Assembly (NCBI GenBank): GCA_963707275.1
Contig: CAVPPH010000013.1
Coordinates: 1 to 64,000, forward strand
DNA: 64,000 bases
Reading direction: 5' to 3'
Source: JACKBK01 sp963707275
Lineage (GTDB): Bacteria > Chloroflexota > Anaerolineae > JAAEKA01
Positions 57,726-64,000 of the stretch are shown in pieces (position 1 is the first letter of the stretch; each line of letters starts with the position of its first letter). The notes under the pieces were generated by a model. The model had not been told where the DNA came from. It did not search any database and saw nothing but the letters and a program-made list of their open reading frames with translations. The translations under genes were made by a program, and so were the position numbers.

Positions 57726-59561
57726 TCAATCATCAGCGGCTGAAGATGGCGCCGCGGGGCTGCCACCGGGATACTCAGTCTGCCAGTCCTCGCTGTAATG
57801 GGGCGCGCCGGGCGGCATTGGCGTGTTTGTGCGCGGGTAATGATAAGCGCGCGTCTTAGCCTCGTCCTTGTAGATGTACCAGGTGCAGGGGGCGTCGGGG
57901 TCCATCACGTGATCCAGTGGACGCAGCAACCGGCCGCGCTGCCTGCCCGGCAGCCATTCCATCGCAATGGCGCAGTGGCTGCAATACCAGTGGATGCCGG
58001 TCTTCTGCCAGGTCCAGTCGTGCGCTTGCTGATTCACTCCTGTCATGCTGAGGGCCGCCGAAGCATCTCTCTGGCCGACTGGATGCGGCGGGCGACCGGT
58101 CTCCGGATCGCCGCGGCGCAGCACACCGCCGCTGCCGCATAGTTCCATGACCATCACCAGCCGGTCGCCGTCGTCGCGCACGGTCACATCGCCGCGGCGG
58201 TGCTCGCCGCTGAAGTGCCCGCCGCGCATCCCGTCCACCGTCAGCGCCAGCTTCTCGTGCGGTGTCATCAGTGCCCAGTTTTCGTAGCGGTCACCCCAGA
58301 TGCTTTGATGCGTCTCAAGGATCGATTCCAGCACCGCTTCTTCGCCCCAACGCTTGGCGATGGTGGTCAGCAGGTCCTGCACCCAGGCGACCAGCACGTC
58401 GTGGGGGTACTTGAATTCCAGCCGCATCTGGTCGAGCAGCAGGACTGCCAGTCCTTTCGAATGACTGGCAGTCCTGGACGTGCGAATCGCCTCTTTGCAG
58501 CGCTCGCGCAGCGCCTCGCCCAGCGGGTAGGTGCGCCAGATGTCCAGAAGCGCAGTCGAAAGCTCGCCGGCATTGTCCGTGGGGCCGCCGCGGGCGATGA
58601 TGTAGCGGGTGATGTCGGTCAGCCAGGTGCGCATGATGGTGTGCATGATGCGCATCTCCTGGTGAAAATAGTCCACCAGTTCGACGGCCTCGTCCACCCG
58701 GCCATCGCGGATCGCCTCCTCGGCCAGGGTCTGCGTCGACACGCCCAGCGTGTCAAGGTCGTCCACGCGCAGTGTGCGGCCCAGGGTGTCGTTGAATTGC
58801 AGCGTGACCCGCCTGCCAGGTCTGGCGTTCGATGGCACTGTGTCGCGCGTCGGCGTAATGATGAAACCTTCGCGCCAGTATCCTGTCTCGAACACTGGCG
58901 CCGTACCAGCCAGGTCATATCCATCGCGATGTCCGGCGGCCAGAGCCAGTCCTGCCAGACCGGCGATCAGCGCCTGAAGCTCGTCATGATTTAGATCAGG
59001 ATCGACCTCAATTCGAAAACGATCCCGAAGTTCGCGCAGCCTGGCGGCGACGGTTTCTCGGCTGGCTTTCTGCTTTCCGGGCAACGCGACCAGTCCCAAG
59101 CTGCGCCAGGCGGCGGTTGGAAACGATTCGACGGTGACGTGAGCTGTCGGTTCTGCTGGCTGAACTGAGTTCAGCCGCGGCCAGCCGCGTGCCTCAAGTT
59201 GGTCAAATAGCTCGATGGAAAACGCTATGAATCCCAGGTAGTTGGCGGGCTTGGTCATGCCTGGCGGGCCTGTCTTACCGGGAGCGGCCAACTCTCGCTC
59301 GCAACGACGGCTGTGCTCGAGCCCGTTGATTTCCGATTTCCACGCCTGAGGCCCGTCGATCAGTATCACGCTTGCACCAATTTCAGCGGCACGGTTGACC
59401 AGAAAGTCCGCCAGAATTGCTGCATCCGGACGGCCAGTAAGATCTGGATCAGAGACCAGGCGGACAGGTTCTGCTGAAATGTGGTTTTCAGCGCGCCGCA
59501 GCACCACGATGCCGATGTCGCGGTAGTGCTTGTATGCCAGATCAACGGAAATAACTGGCAT
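57726..59561 (-). CDS. DUF429-like (RNase H-fold) domain fused to a Cys/His-rich domain of unknown function
   Basis: About 611 residues, intact. Residues 1-225 resemble DUF429: MPVISVDLAYKHYRDIGIVV, ASVILIDGPQAWKSE, FPTAAWRSLGL and LNHDELQALIAGLAGLALA (acidic positions of an RNase H-like fold). The rest is unfamiliar: a helical part DGRVDEAVELVDYFHQEMRI, LVAWVQDLLTTIAKRWGEEA, and a C-terminal part LVMVMELCGSGGVLRRGDPE, HDWTWQKTGIHWYCSHCAIA, ending CTWYIYKDEAKTR. CGSG plus CxxC could bind a metal or cluster. Two dispersed palindromes lie in frame inside it (58042-58070, 58441-58475). It starts a few bases after the MetE-like stop, so the two are co-translated. Confidence 0.65.
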   Translation of the reverse strand: MPVISVDLAYKHYRDIGIVVLRRAENHISAEPVRLVSDPDLTGRPDAAILADFLVNRAAEIGASVILIDGPQAWKSEINGLEHSRRCERELAAPGKTGPPGMTKPANYLGFIAFSIELFDQLEARGWPRLNSVQPAEPTAHVTVESFPTAAWRSLGLVALPGKQKASRETVAARLRELRDRFRIEVDPDLNHDELQALIAGLAGLALAAGHRDGYDLAGTAPVFETGYWREGFIITPTRDTVPSNARPGRRVTLQFNDTLGRTLRVDDLDTLGVSTQTLAEEAIRDGRVDEAVELVDYFHQEMRIMHTIMRTWLTDITRYIIARGGPTDNAGELSTALLDIWRTYPLGEALRERCKEAIRTSRTASHSKGLAVLLLDQMRLEFKYPHDVLVAWVQDLLTTIAKRWGEEAVLESILETHQSIWGDRYENWALMTPHEKLALTVDGMRGGHFSGEHRRGDVTVRDDGDRLVMVMELCGSGGVLRRGDPETGRPPHPVGQRDASAALSMTGVNQQAHDWTWQKTGIHWYCSHCAIAMEWLPGRQRGRLLRPLDHVMDPDAPCTWYIYKDEAKTRAYHYPRTNTPMPPGAPHYSEDWQTEYPGGSPAAPSSAADD

Positions 59562-59565
59562 GAGC

Positions 59566-60603
59566 TTACGCAATCTCACCGTGTACCATCGCCGCCGCTT
59601 CGACCATCACACGCATCTTGTCGTTGGCCAGGAAGCGTGGGGTCTGGCTGAAGCCACAGTCGGGCGCCAGCCATAGCTTGTCGGGCGCGCAGTAGCGCAG
59701 GCAGGTGCGGATGCGCTCGGCCACCACGTCCACCGGCTCCAGGCTGCGGCCCTTGACATCGATGACGCCTGCGCAGAGGATCTTGTCGCCGCCGTACTGC
59801 TCCCACAGCTCGACTTCGTACATGTTGCGATTGGCGAACTCGATGTGCAGCACGTCCACATGGAGCTCCTTGAAGTGCGGCGCGAAGACGGCAAAGCTGC
59901 GGTGCGATGTGGCCGGCCGGCCGCGGAAGTTGCCAAAACAGAGGTGGAAGCCGATGGTTGCTTCAACACCTTCGACGCAGGCGTTGAAGATCTCGACCAT
60001 CTCTTCCGGCCCCCCGTCGGCGATCCAGTAGGCCGGCTCGTCAAACTGGATGTGGGTGCAGCCCGCCGCGACGACATCCTTCAGCTCCTGGTTGATGAAC
60101 GGCACCAGCGCCCAGGCAATCTCAGTCTTGTTTTTGTAGACAGTGCCGGGGTCGATGCGGAAGGCCTGCGTCACCGGGCTTTGGATCGGTGAGATCAGCG
60201 GCTTGTCGGTCAGCGTGCGGGCATAGCGGAACTCGTCGGCGTGGCCGTAGCCGTCGGGCACGGTCAGCGGCGCAACGGCGCGGAAGGCATCCAGTTGATC
60301 GGGCCCTGGGTATCCCAGCCGCCGGGCAAACTCCTGCGGCTCCAGGCCGTGTACCTTGCCGTGGAAGTGCCAGGTAAAGTCGGCGCGCTGCATTTCGCCG
60401 TCGGAGATGATGTCCACGCCGGCTTGTTCCATGTCGATAATGGCCAGCCGCGTGGCGTCCTTCAACGCCTCGTCGATGTCAGCCGGCCCCATCTTGCCGG
60501 CGGCCACGGCATCGCGCACGATCCAGATCCAGCCTGGCACGCCGTGGCTGCCAATGACCTGGGTCGGAAGGAGGGGGAGGTCGGTGGGTTGGTAGGTTAG
60601 CAT
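59566..60603 (-). CDS. MetE-like (cobalamin-independent methionine synthase C-terminal fold) protein
   Basis: 345 residues, intact; only the catalytic barrel of MetE, without its N-terminal half. Seen: TQVIGSHGVPGWIWIVRDAV, IDMEQAGVDIISDGEMQRAD, YARTLTDKPLISPIQSPVTQ, AAGCTHIQFDEPAYWIADG, IGFHLCFGNFRGRPATSH (zinc His and Cys), CAGVIDVKGRSLEPVDVVAE and LAPDCGFSQTPRFLANDKMR (zinc Cys). AGGAG precedes the ATG at 60603, which beats the longer frame starting in a repeat. Stand-alone forms transfer methyl groups from varied donors. Its neighbours (UroD-like, DUF429 fusion) suggest a methyl-transfer set; the donor is unknown. Confidence 0.85.
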   Translation of the reverse strand: MLTYQPTDLPLLPTQVIGSHGVPGWIWIVRDAVAAGKMGPADIDEALKDATRLAIIDMEQAGVDIISDGEMQRADFTWHFHGKVHGLEPQEFARRLGYPGPDQLDAFRAVAPLTVPDGYGHADEFRYARTLTDKPLISPIQSPVTQAFRIDPGTVYKNKTEIAWALVPFINQELKDVVAAGCTHIQFDEPAYWIADGGPEEMVEIFNACVEGVEATIGFHLCFGNFRGRPATSHRSFAVFAPHFKELHVDVLHIEFANRNMYEVELWEQYGGDKILCAGVIDVKGRSLEPVDVVAERIRTCLRYCAPDKLWLAPDCGFSQTPRFLANDKMRVMVEAAAMVHGEIA

Positions 60604-60607
60604 GGGA

Positions 60608-60662
60608 ACTCCTGGGGCAAAAAGGGTAAGGAGGGAAACAAGGGAAACGTAGGGAAACAGGA
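60608..60662. repeat. Purine-rich repeat of the AGGGAAA type
   Basis: GGTAAGGAGGGAAACAAGGG and AAACGTAGGGAAACAGG (GGGAAA units). Relatives: 63912-63970, the inverse at 34396-34441, and an in-frame copy in the E2 linker (51511-51556). Confidence 0.55.
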
Positions 60663-60707
60663 TGGTCAATGGCGAGGGCGATTGGCCTTTCACCAATTGA
60701 CTAGAAG

Positions 60708-61592
60708 TCAGTTCATCTCAAAGCCGCCGTCGACATTGATAGCCTGGCCCGTGATGTAGTCAGCGTCGGCGGAGCAGAGGAAAGCGACGACGCCGGCCAG
60801 GTCTTCGGGGGTGGCGGCCCGCTTGAGTGGCACCTGCTGAATGAACGCGGCCATGGCCTCGCCCTCTTGCGCGCCGAACAGTTGGGCACGATCCTGGTCG
60901 ATCTGCGTCCACATCGGCGTGGGCACGATGCCGGGACAGACGGCGTTGACGTTGATGCGGTACGGCGCCAGCGCCAGCGCGGCCGACTGGGTGATGCTGA
61001 TGATGGCGGCTTTGCTGGCCGCGTAGGGTGTGGACAGGGCGCGCCCGTGCCGGCCGGCAATGGAGGAGAAGTTGACGATCTTGCCGTAGCTGCCAGCCAG
61101 GATCAACTGGTCTTCGGCGTGCTCGCCCGGCTTGCTGAGCTGGTTCGTCAACACATCTGCCAAAGCGGCCTCGCTGCGCAGCTTGTCGGGCAACTGGCGA
61201 ACCATCTGTTGCGCGACGGCTTGCAGGCAGAAAAAGGTACCCCGCTGGTTGACGTCGATCACGCGGTCCCAGTCGGTCGCGTCGAGGTCCATCATCGGCT
61301 TAGTCTGCACCACACCGGCGTTGTTGACCAGGATGTCGATCCTGCCGTGGGCCGACACGACATCAGCGACCATACGCTGCACTGCGGCGATGTCCGCGAT
61401 GTTGACGGTGTAGGGCAGCGCCTGCCCGCCGGCCGTTTCGATTTCGACGCTCGTTGCGCTGGCTGTGTTGGTGTTGTAATCAGCAACCACGACTGCTGCG
61501 CCCTCGCGCGCCAGCCGCAGCGCCACACCCTTGCCAATGCCCTGCCCGGCGCCGGTGATGATGGCTACCTTGCCCGCAAAATTGTGTTCCAT
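60708..61592 (-). CDS. SDR family oxidoreductase
   Basis: 294 residues, intact classical short-chain dehydrogenase. VAIITGAGQGIGKGVALRLA (NAD loop), DYNTNTASATSVEIETAGG (Asp favours NAD), ILVNNAGVVQTKPMMDL, GKIVNFSSIAGRHG (catalytic Ser), TPYAASKAAIISITQSAALA (Tyr-x3-Lys), VPLKRAATPEDLAGVVAFLC and ITGQAINVDGGFEMN. Between the NNAG helix and the Ser strand it has about 30 extra residues (RQLPDKLRSEAALADVLTNQ, LSKPGEHAEDQLI) that most relatives lack. GGAGG lies before the ATG at 61592. The neighbouring Gfo/Idh gene suggests polyol or sugar oxidation. Confidence 0.9.
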   Translation of the reverse strand: MEHNFAGKVAIITGAGQGIGKGVALRLAREGAAVVVADYNTNTASATSVEIETAGGQALPYTVNIADIAAVQRMVADVVSAHGRIDILVNNAGVVQTKPMMDLDATDWDRVIDVNQRGTFFCLQAVAQQMVRQLPDKLRSEAALADVLTNQLSKPGEHAEDQLILAGSYGKIVNFSSIAGRHGRALSTPYAASKAAIISITQSAALALAPYRINVNAVCPGIVPTPMWTQIDQDRAQLFGAQEGEAMAAFIQQVPLKRAATPEDLAGVVAFLCSADADYITGQAINVDGGFEMN

Positions 61593-61607
61593 GACGCCTC
61601 CGCGCAT

Positions 61608-61737
61608 CCTACTCGTGCTCCTCCTTCTCCTCGCACTCGCACTCGTACTCTTACTCGTCCTCCTGCTCGTCCGCTTGTTTTGAGCCCCAGAGGAGTACGA
61701 GTAAGAGTACGAGTACGAGGAGGAGTAGGAGTAGGTG
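61608..61737. repeat. Large palindrome built from CTCGTA/TACGAG hexamers
   Basis: Pyrimidine arm with CTCGCACTCGCACTCGTACT and similar units (61608-61662) faces a purine arm with GAGTACGAGTAAGAGTACGA (61690-61737), around TTGTTTTGAGCCCC. It fills the gap between the SDR and Gfo/Idh genes and ends two bases from the stop of the latter. Confidence 0.8.
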
Positions 61738-61738
61738 A

Positions 61739-62842
61739 TTAGTCCGGGCAGGGCACTGCCTGGCACTCGTCGATGTTGACCGAGCGGTTCTCGGCGGCGG
61801 ACAGGTAAGCGGCCTCGACCACACGCAGCGTTTGCAGGTTGTCGTGACCGTCGGTCTCCGGCACGCCGTCTTCCTGGATCGCCTGCATCAGCGACGCGGT
61901 AGGGCCGATGAATGCATCGGGTATCCACTTGCCTTCCAGCTTGGCCTCGAAACGTTTCTCGGGATAGTAGCGCGTGCTGCTCCACTGGAGCGTATCGGGC
62001 CGCCCGTCCGGGTAGTTGTACATCGCGCCCAGCGTGCCCGTGATGTGGCCTTCGGTGCCGATGAAGCGGAAGATGGCAAAGTAGTCGTCGCTGTGGTTGT
62101 AGTGGTTGTCGGCGATCAACACTTGCAGGTCGTCGGGGTAGTCCATGACGGTGATGGTCTTGGTTTCGCCGACAATGGTGCCTTGCAACGGGTTGCGGGC
62201 GTGGCGGCTCGTGACCCAAATCGGGTCGCCCAGGATCGAGCGCATCGCGTCGATGTAGTGGATGCTGTGGTATTGCACCTCCAGCCGCGGCGAGATGGCA
62301 AGCCAGGGCCACATCTGCCAGGGGGTATTGACGCTGACCTGGATCGACGCATCGACTACCTGCCCGATCCACCCTTTCCTGATGAGGTTCTTGGCTGCCC
62401 GCAGGCCCTGACCCCAGCGCAACTGCTGGTTGACGGCCAGCTTGACGCCACCTTCCCGTGCCAGCCGCACGATCTCCGCCGCGTGCGGCAGCGTGTCGGC
62501 CAGCGGCTTCTGGCAGAGCAGATGCTTGCCGGCGGCGATGCAGGCGCGTGCGATGGGCAACTGATGCTGCGGTGGCACCGAGATTTCTACGATTTCGATG
62601 GCCGGGTTTGCCAACAATGCCTCCAGACTGTCGTAAACGTCAGGGATGGCGAACTCTGCTGCCACCGTCTCGGCGGTCGTACGGTTGATGTCGTAACATC
62701 CCAGAACGTTCAACCCGTTTTTCTTGTAGGTTGGCAGTACCGCATACTGAACAATGCCGCCACAGCCGACGATGCCGATGCCGTAGTCGGTCTTGGGCGG
62801 CATGTGGGGTTTGTAGTCGAGATCGAGTAGGTCGTCGCTCAT
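61739..62842 (-). CDS. Gfo/Idh/MocA family oxidoreductase
   Basis: NAD(P)-dependent sugar or inositol oxidoreductase of 367 residues, intact. Rossmann half: GIGIVGCGGIVQYAVLPTYK, LGCYDINRTTAETVAAEF, EIVEISVPPQHQLPIARACI, AAGKHLLCQKPLADTLPHAA (the family's KP motif). C-terminal half: KLAVNQQLRWGQGLRAAKNL, SVNTPWQMWPWLAISPRLEV, HSIHYIDAMRSILGDP (catalytic His...D), SDDYFAIFRFIGTEGHITGT. ATG at 62842 follows a weak GGAGC-type site. Substrate unknown. Confidence 0.9.
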   Translation of the reverse strand: MSDDLLDLDYKPHMPPKTDYGIGIVGCGGIVQYAVLPTYKKNGLNVLGCYDINRTTAETVAAEFAIPDVYDSLEALLANPAIEIVEISVPPQHQLPIARACIAAGKHLLCQKPLADTLPHAAEIVRLAREGGVKLAVNQQLRWGQGLRAAKNLIRKGWIGQVVDASIQVSVNTPWQMWPWLAISPRLEVQYHSIHYIDAMRSILGDPIWVTSRHARNPLQGTIVGETKTITVMDYPDDLQVLIADNHYNHSDDYFAIFRFIGTEGHITGTLGAMYNYPDGRPDTLQWSSTRYYPEKRFEAKLEGKWIPDAFIGPTASLMQAIQEDGVPETDGHDNLQTLRVVEAAYLSAAENRSVNIDECQAVPCPD

Positions 62843-62860
62843 GGTGGTTGGCTCCTGCGT

Positions 62861-62926
62861 TGCGTAGTGCGTAATGCGTAATTTGCACTGTTACTCCGCC
62901 ACACGCATTACGAAGTACGCATTACG
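62861..62926. repeat. Palindrome of TGCGTAATGCGTAAT / ACGCATTACG units
   Basis: GCGTAGTGCGTAATGCGTAA (62862 on) faces ACGCATTACGAAGTACGCAT (62902 on). The stop codon of the E1-beta gene lies inside the right arm. A half copy (CGTAATGCGTAATGCGTAA) is at about 56502-56520. Confidence 0.75.
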
Positions 62927-63905
62927 TTTCACTATATGTCACGCGCTTGATGGCTTGCACGATCTTCGCGGCATCCGGCAGCGCCGCGTCCTCCAGCGGC
63001 TTGCTGTAGGGCGTGGGAATGTCCAGCGCGCCGACGCGCTCAATGGGTGCGTCGAGATAGTCGAAGGCCAGCTCCTGCACCAGGGAGGCGATCTCGGCGC
63101 CGACGCCCAGGCGGCGGTGCGCTTCGTGAGCCACCACCAGGCGGCCGGTCTTCTTCACCGACGCGACGACCGTGTCGATGTCCAGCGGCACGGTGCAGCG
63201 CAGATCGATCACCTCGACGTCGATGCCTGCTGTGCGGCCAGTTCGGCCGCTTCCAGCGCCAGTAACACGGTGCGTGACCAACTGACCAGGGTCACGTCGC
63301 TGCCGGTCCGCTTGATGTCAGCCTGGCCCAGCGGGACCGTGTACTCGCTCATCCGGCACCAGTCCCTTGGTGTTGTAGAGCAGCTTGTGCTCGATGAACA
63401 TCACCGGGTTGGGATCGCGCAGGGCCGACTTGAGCAGTCCCTTGGCGTCGTAGGGTGTCGAGGGCAGCACCACCTTCAGGCCGGGGATGTGGGTGAAGAA
63501 GGTCTCCAGGCTTTGCGAGTGCTGCGCGGCGTTGCCGCGACCGCCGCCCTGTTGGGTGCGAATGACCAGCGGCACATGCGCGCGCCCGCCCGACATGTAG
63601 CGCATCTTGGCCGCCTGGTTGAAGATCGAGTCGGCGGCGACGAAGGCGAAATCCATGAACATCAGTTCGGCCATCGGATGCTTGCCGGTCATGGCCAGCC
63701 CCACGGCTGCGCCGATGAAGCCCGCCTCGGAGATAGGCGTCTCGATGACCCGCTCCGGTCCGAAGCGGTCCAGCAGCCCTTCGGTAACCTTGAACACGCC
63801 GCCGTAGACGCCGATGTCCTCGCCCAGCAGGAGGATGTTGGGGTCGCGGTCCATCTCTTCGATCAGCGCCTCGCGCAGGGCTTTGGCGTAGGTTAGTTCG
63901 CGCAT
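62922..63905 (-). CDS. E1 beta subunit of a 2-oxoacid dehydrogenase (frameshifted)
   Basis: About 325 residues, the size of PdhB/AcoB-type beta subunits, which pair with a separate alpha subunit (here it would lie beyond the right edge). Seen: MRELTYAKALREALIEEMDR, ILLLGEDIGVYGGVFKVTEG (catalytic Glu), ETPISEAGFIGAAVGLAMTG, ADSIFNQAAKMRYMSGGRAH, LVIRTQQGGGRGNAAQHSQS, LKVVLPSTPYDAKGLLKSAL; after indels near 63345 and 63230 the C-terminal domain VEVIDLRCTVPLDIDTVVAS, VKKTGRLVVAHEAHRRLGVG. Its last codons fall in a palindromic repeat. It is the second E1-type gene in the window, not fused, and unlike the one at 48163-50630. Confidence 0.88.
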
Positions 63906-63911
63906 GGAAAA

Positions 63912-63970
63912 AGTCCCTTCTGGGGAAACAGGGGGAGAGGGAAATGAGGGAAAGGAAGGAAAAGAGGGAA
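63912..63970. repeat. Purine-rich AGGGAAA-type repeat at the right edge
   Basis: GGGAGAGGGAAATGAGGGAA and AAGAGGGAAACCCGG, same type as 60608-60662. Nothing else is supported from 63906 to the end. Confidence 0.5.
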
Positions 63971-64000
63971 ACCCGGAAAATGATGCGGCCCGTTGCGCGC

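Noticed and set aside
60708..62372. Open frame of 554 codons that joins the SDR to upstream sequence
   Set aside because: The upstream half reads the Gfo/Idh gene in a wrong frame and the hexamer palindrome; a good ribosome site and ATG at 61592 mark the true start.

Overview
The window (about 60% GC or more) looks like chromosomal DNA of a Chloroflexota bacterium of the Anaerolineae/Caldilineae kind. The clues are lipoproteins and surface proteins with Thr/Pro and Ala/Pro linkers (TPTP, APAATEAPAA), a secreted SBBP beta-propeller protein, many CUT2-type sugar ABC importers with their own regulators, and gaps packed with short palindromic repeats. This assignment is inferred from style, not from a phylogenetic marker. 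No rRNA, tRNA, CRISPR array or insertion sequence was recognised. Many genes carry single-base frameshifts that are repaired by moving one frame; these look mostly like sequence errors. They are dense at 0.1-13 kb and 34.4-38.3 kb, and nearly absent from 13.2-15.6, 38.7-41, 50.8-54.5 and 56.5-62.8 kb. I annotate such genes over their full inferred span.

Left part (0-15.6 kb), mixed housekeeping: a cytochrome c tail, a VapBC-type toxin-antitoxin pair, a second decayed cytochrome c tail, a cytochrome P450, a membrane-anchored zinc peptidase, a two-TM protein with a Pro/Thr stalk, purine nucleoside phosphorylase, a XerC/D recombinase, a PhnC/PhnE-type ABC importer without its binding protein, ClpB, and a large SBBP surface protein.

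Sugar cluster 1 (15.8-28.7 kb): a divergent promoter region at 19.3-19.5 kb drives, leftward, a split transketolase and an FGGY kinase. Rightward it drives a DUF2291 protein, RbsA-like ATPase, RbsC-like permease, a binding protein made of two near-identical domains in one chain, ribokinase, an L-fucose/L-arabinose-isomerase-like enzyme and a SorC-type regulator. Together these import a sugar, isomerise it, phosphorylate it and cleave it by transketolase; a branched pentose such as D-apiose is one candidate.

Sugar cluster 2 (29.8-47.9 kb, all minus strand): one long L-rhamnose operon that starts with a DeoR-type regulator at a clear promoter. It continues with the ABC importer (ATPase, two permeases, lipoprotein), mutarotase, RhaD, RhaA, a class II aldolase, a PHP-domain protein, a sorbitol-6-phosphate dehydrogenase flanked by two 570-600-residue alcohol-dehydrogenase-like proteins, and finally a fusion of mannitol-1-phosphate dehydrogenase with a DUF89 (ARMT1-like) phosphatase. 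No rhamnulokinase is present. The fusion is the strongest candidate for something new: a one-protein route from fructose 6-phosphate to free mannitol.

Right part (48-64 kb): a 2-oxoacid dehydrogenase E2 and fused E1 under a DeoR-type regulator, a divergent glycerol-1-phosphate dehydrogenase, then a minus-strand series of a fumarase-superfamily lyase, VOC protein, UroD-like and MetE-like methyltransferase-fold proteins around a DUF429 fusion protein, SDR, Gfo/Idh oxidoreductase and a separate E1-beta subunit. Several dispersed repeat families fill the gaps, and members of them also lie in frame inside coding sequences.
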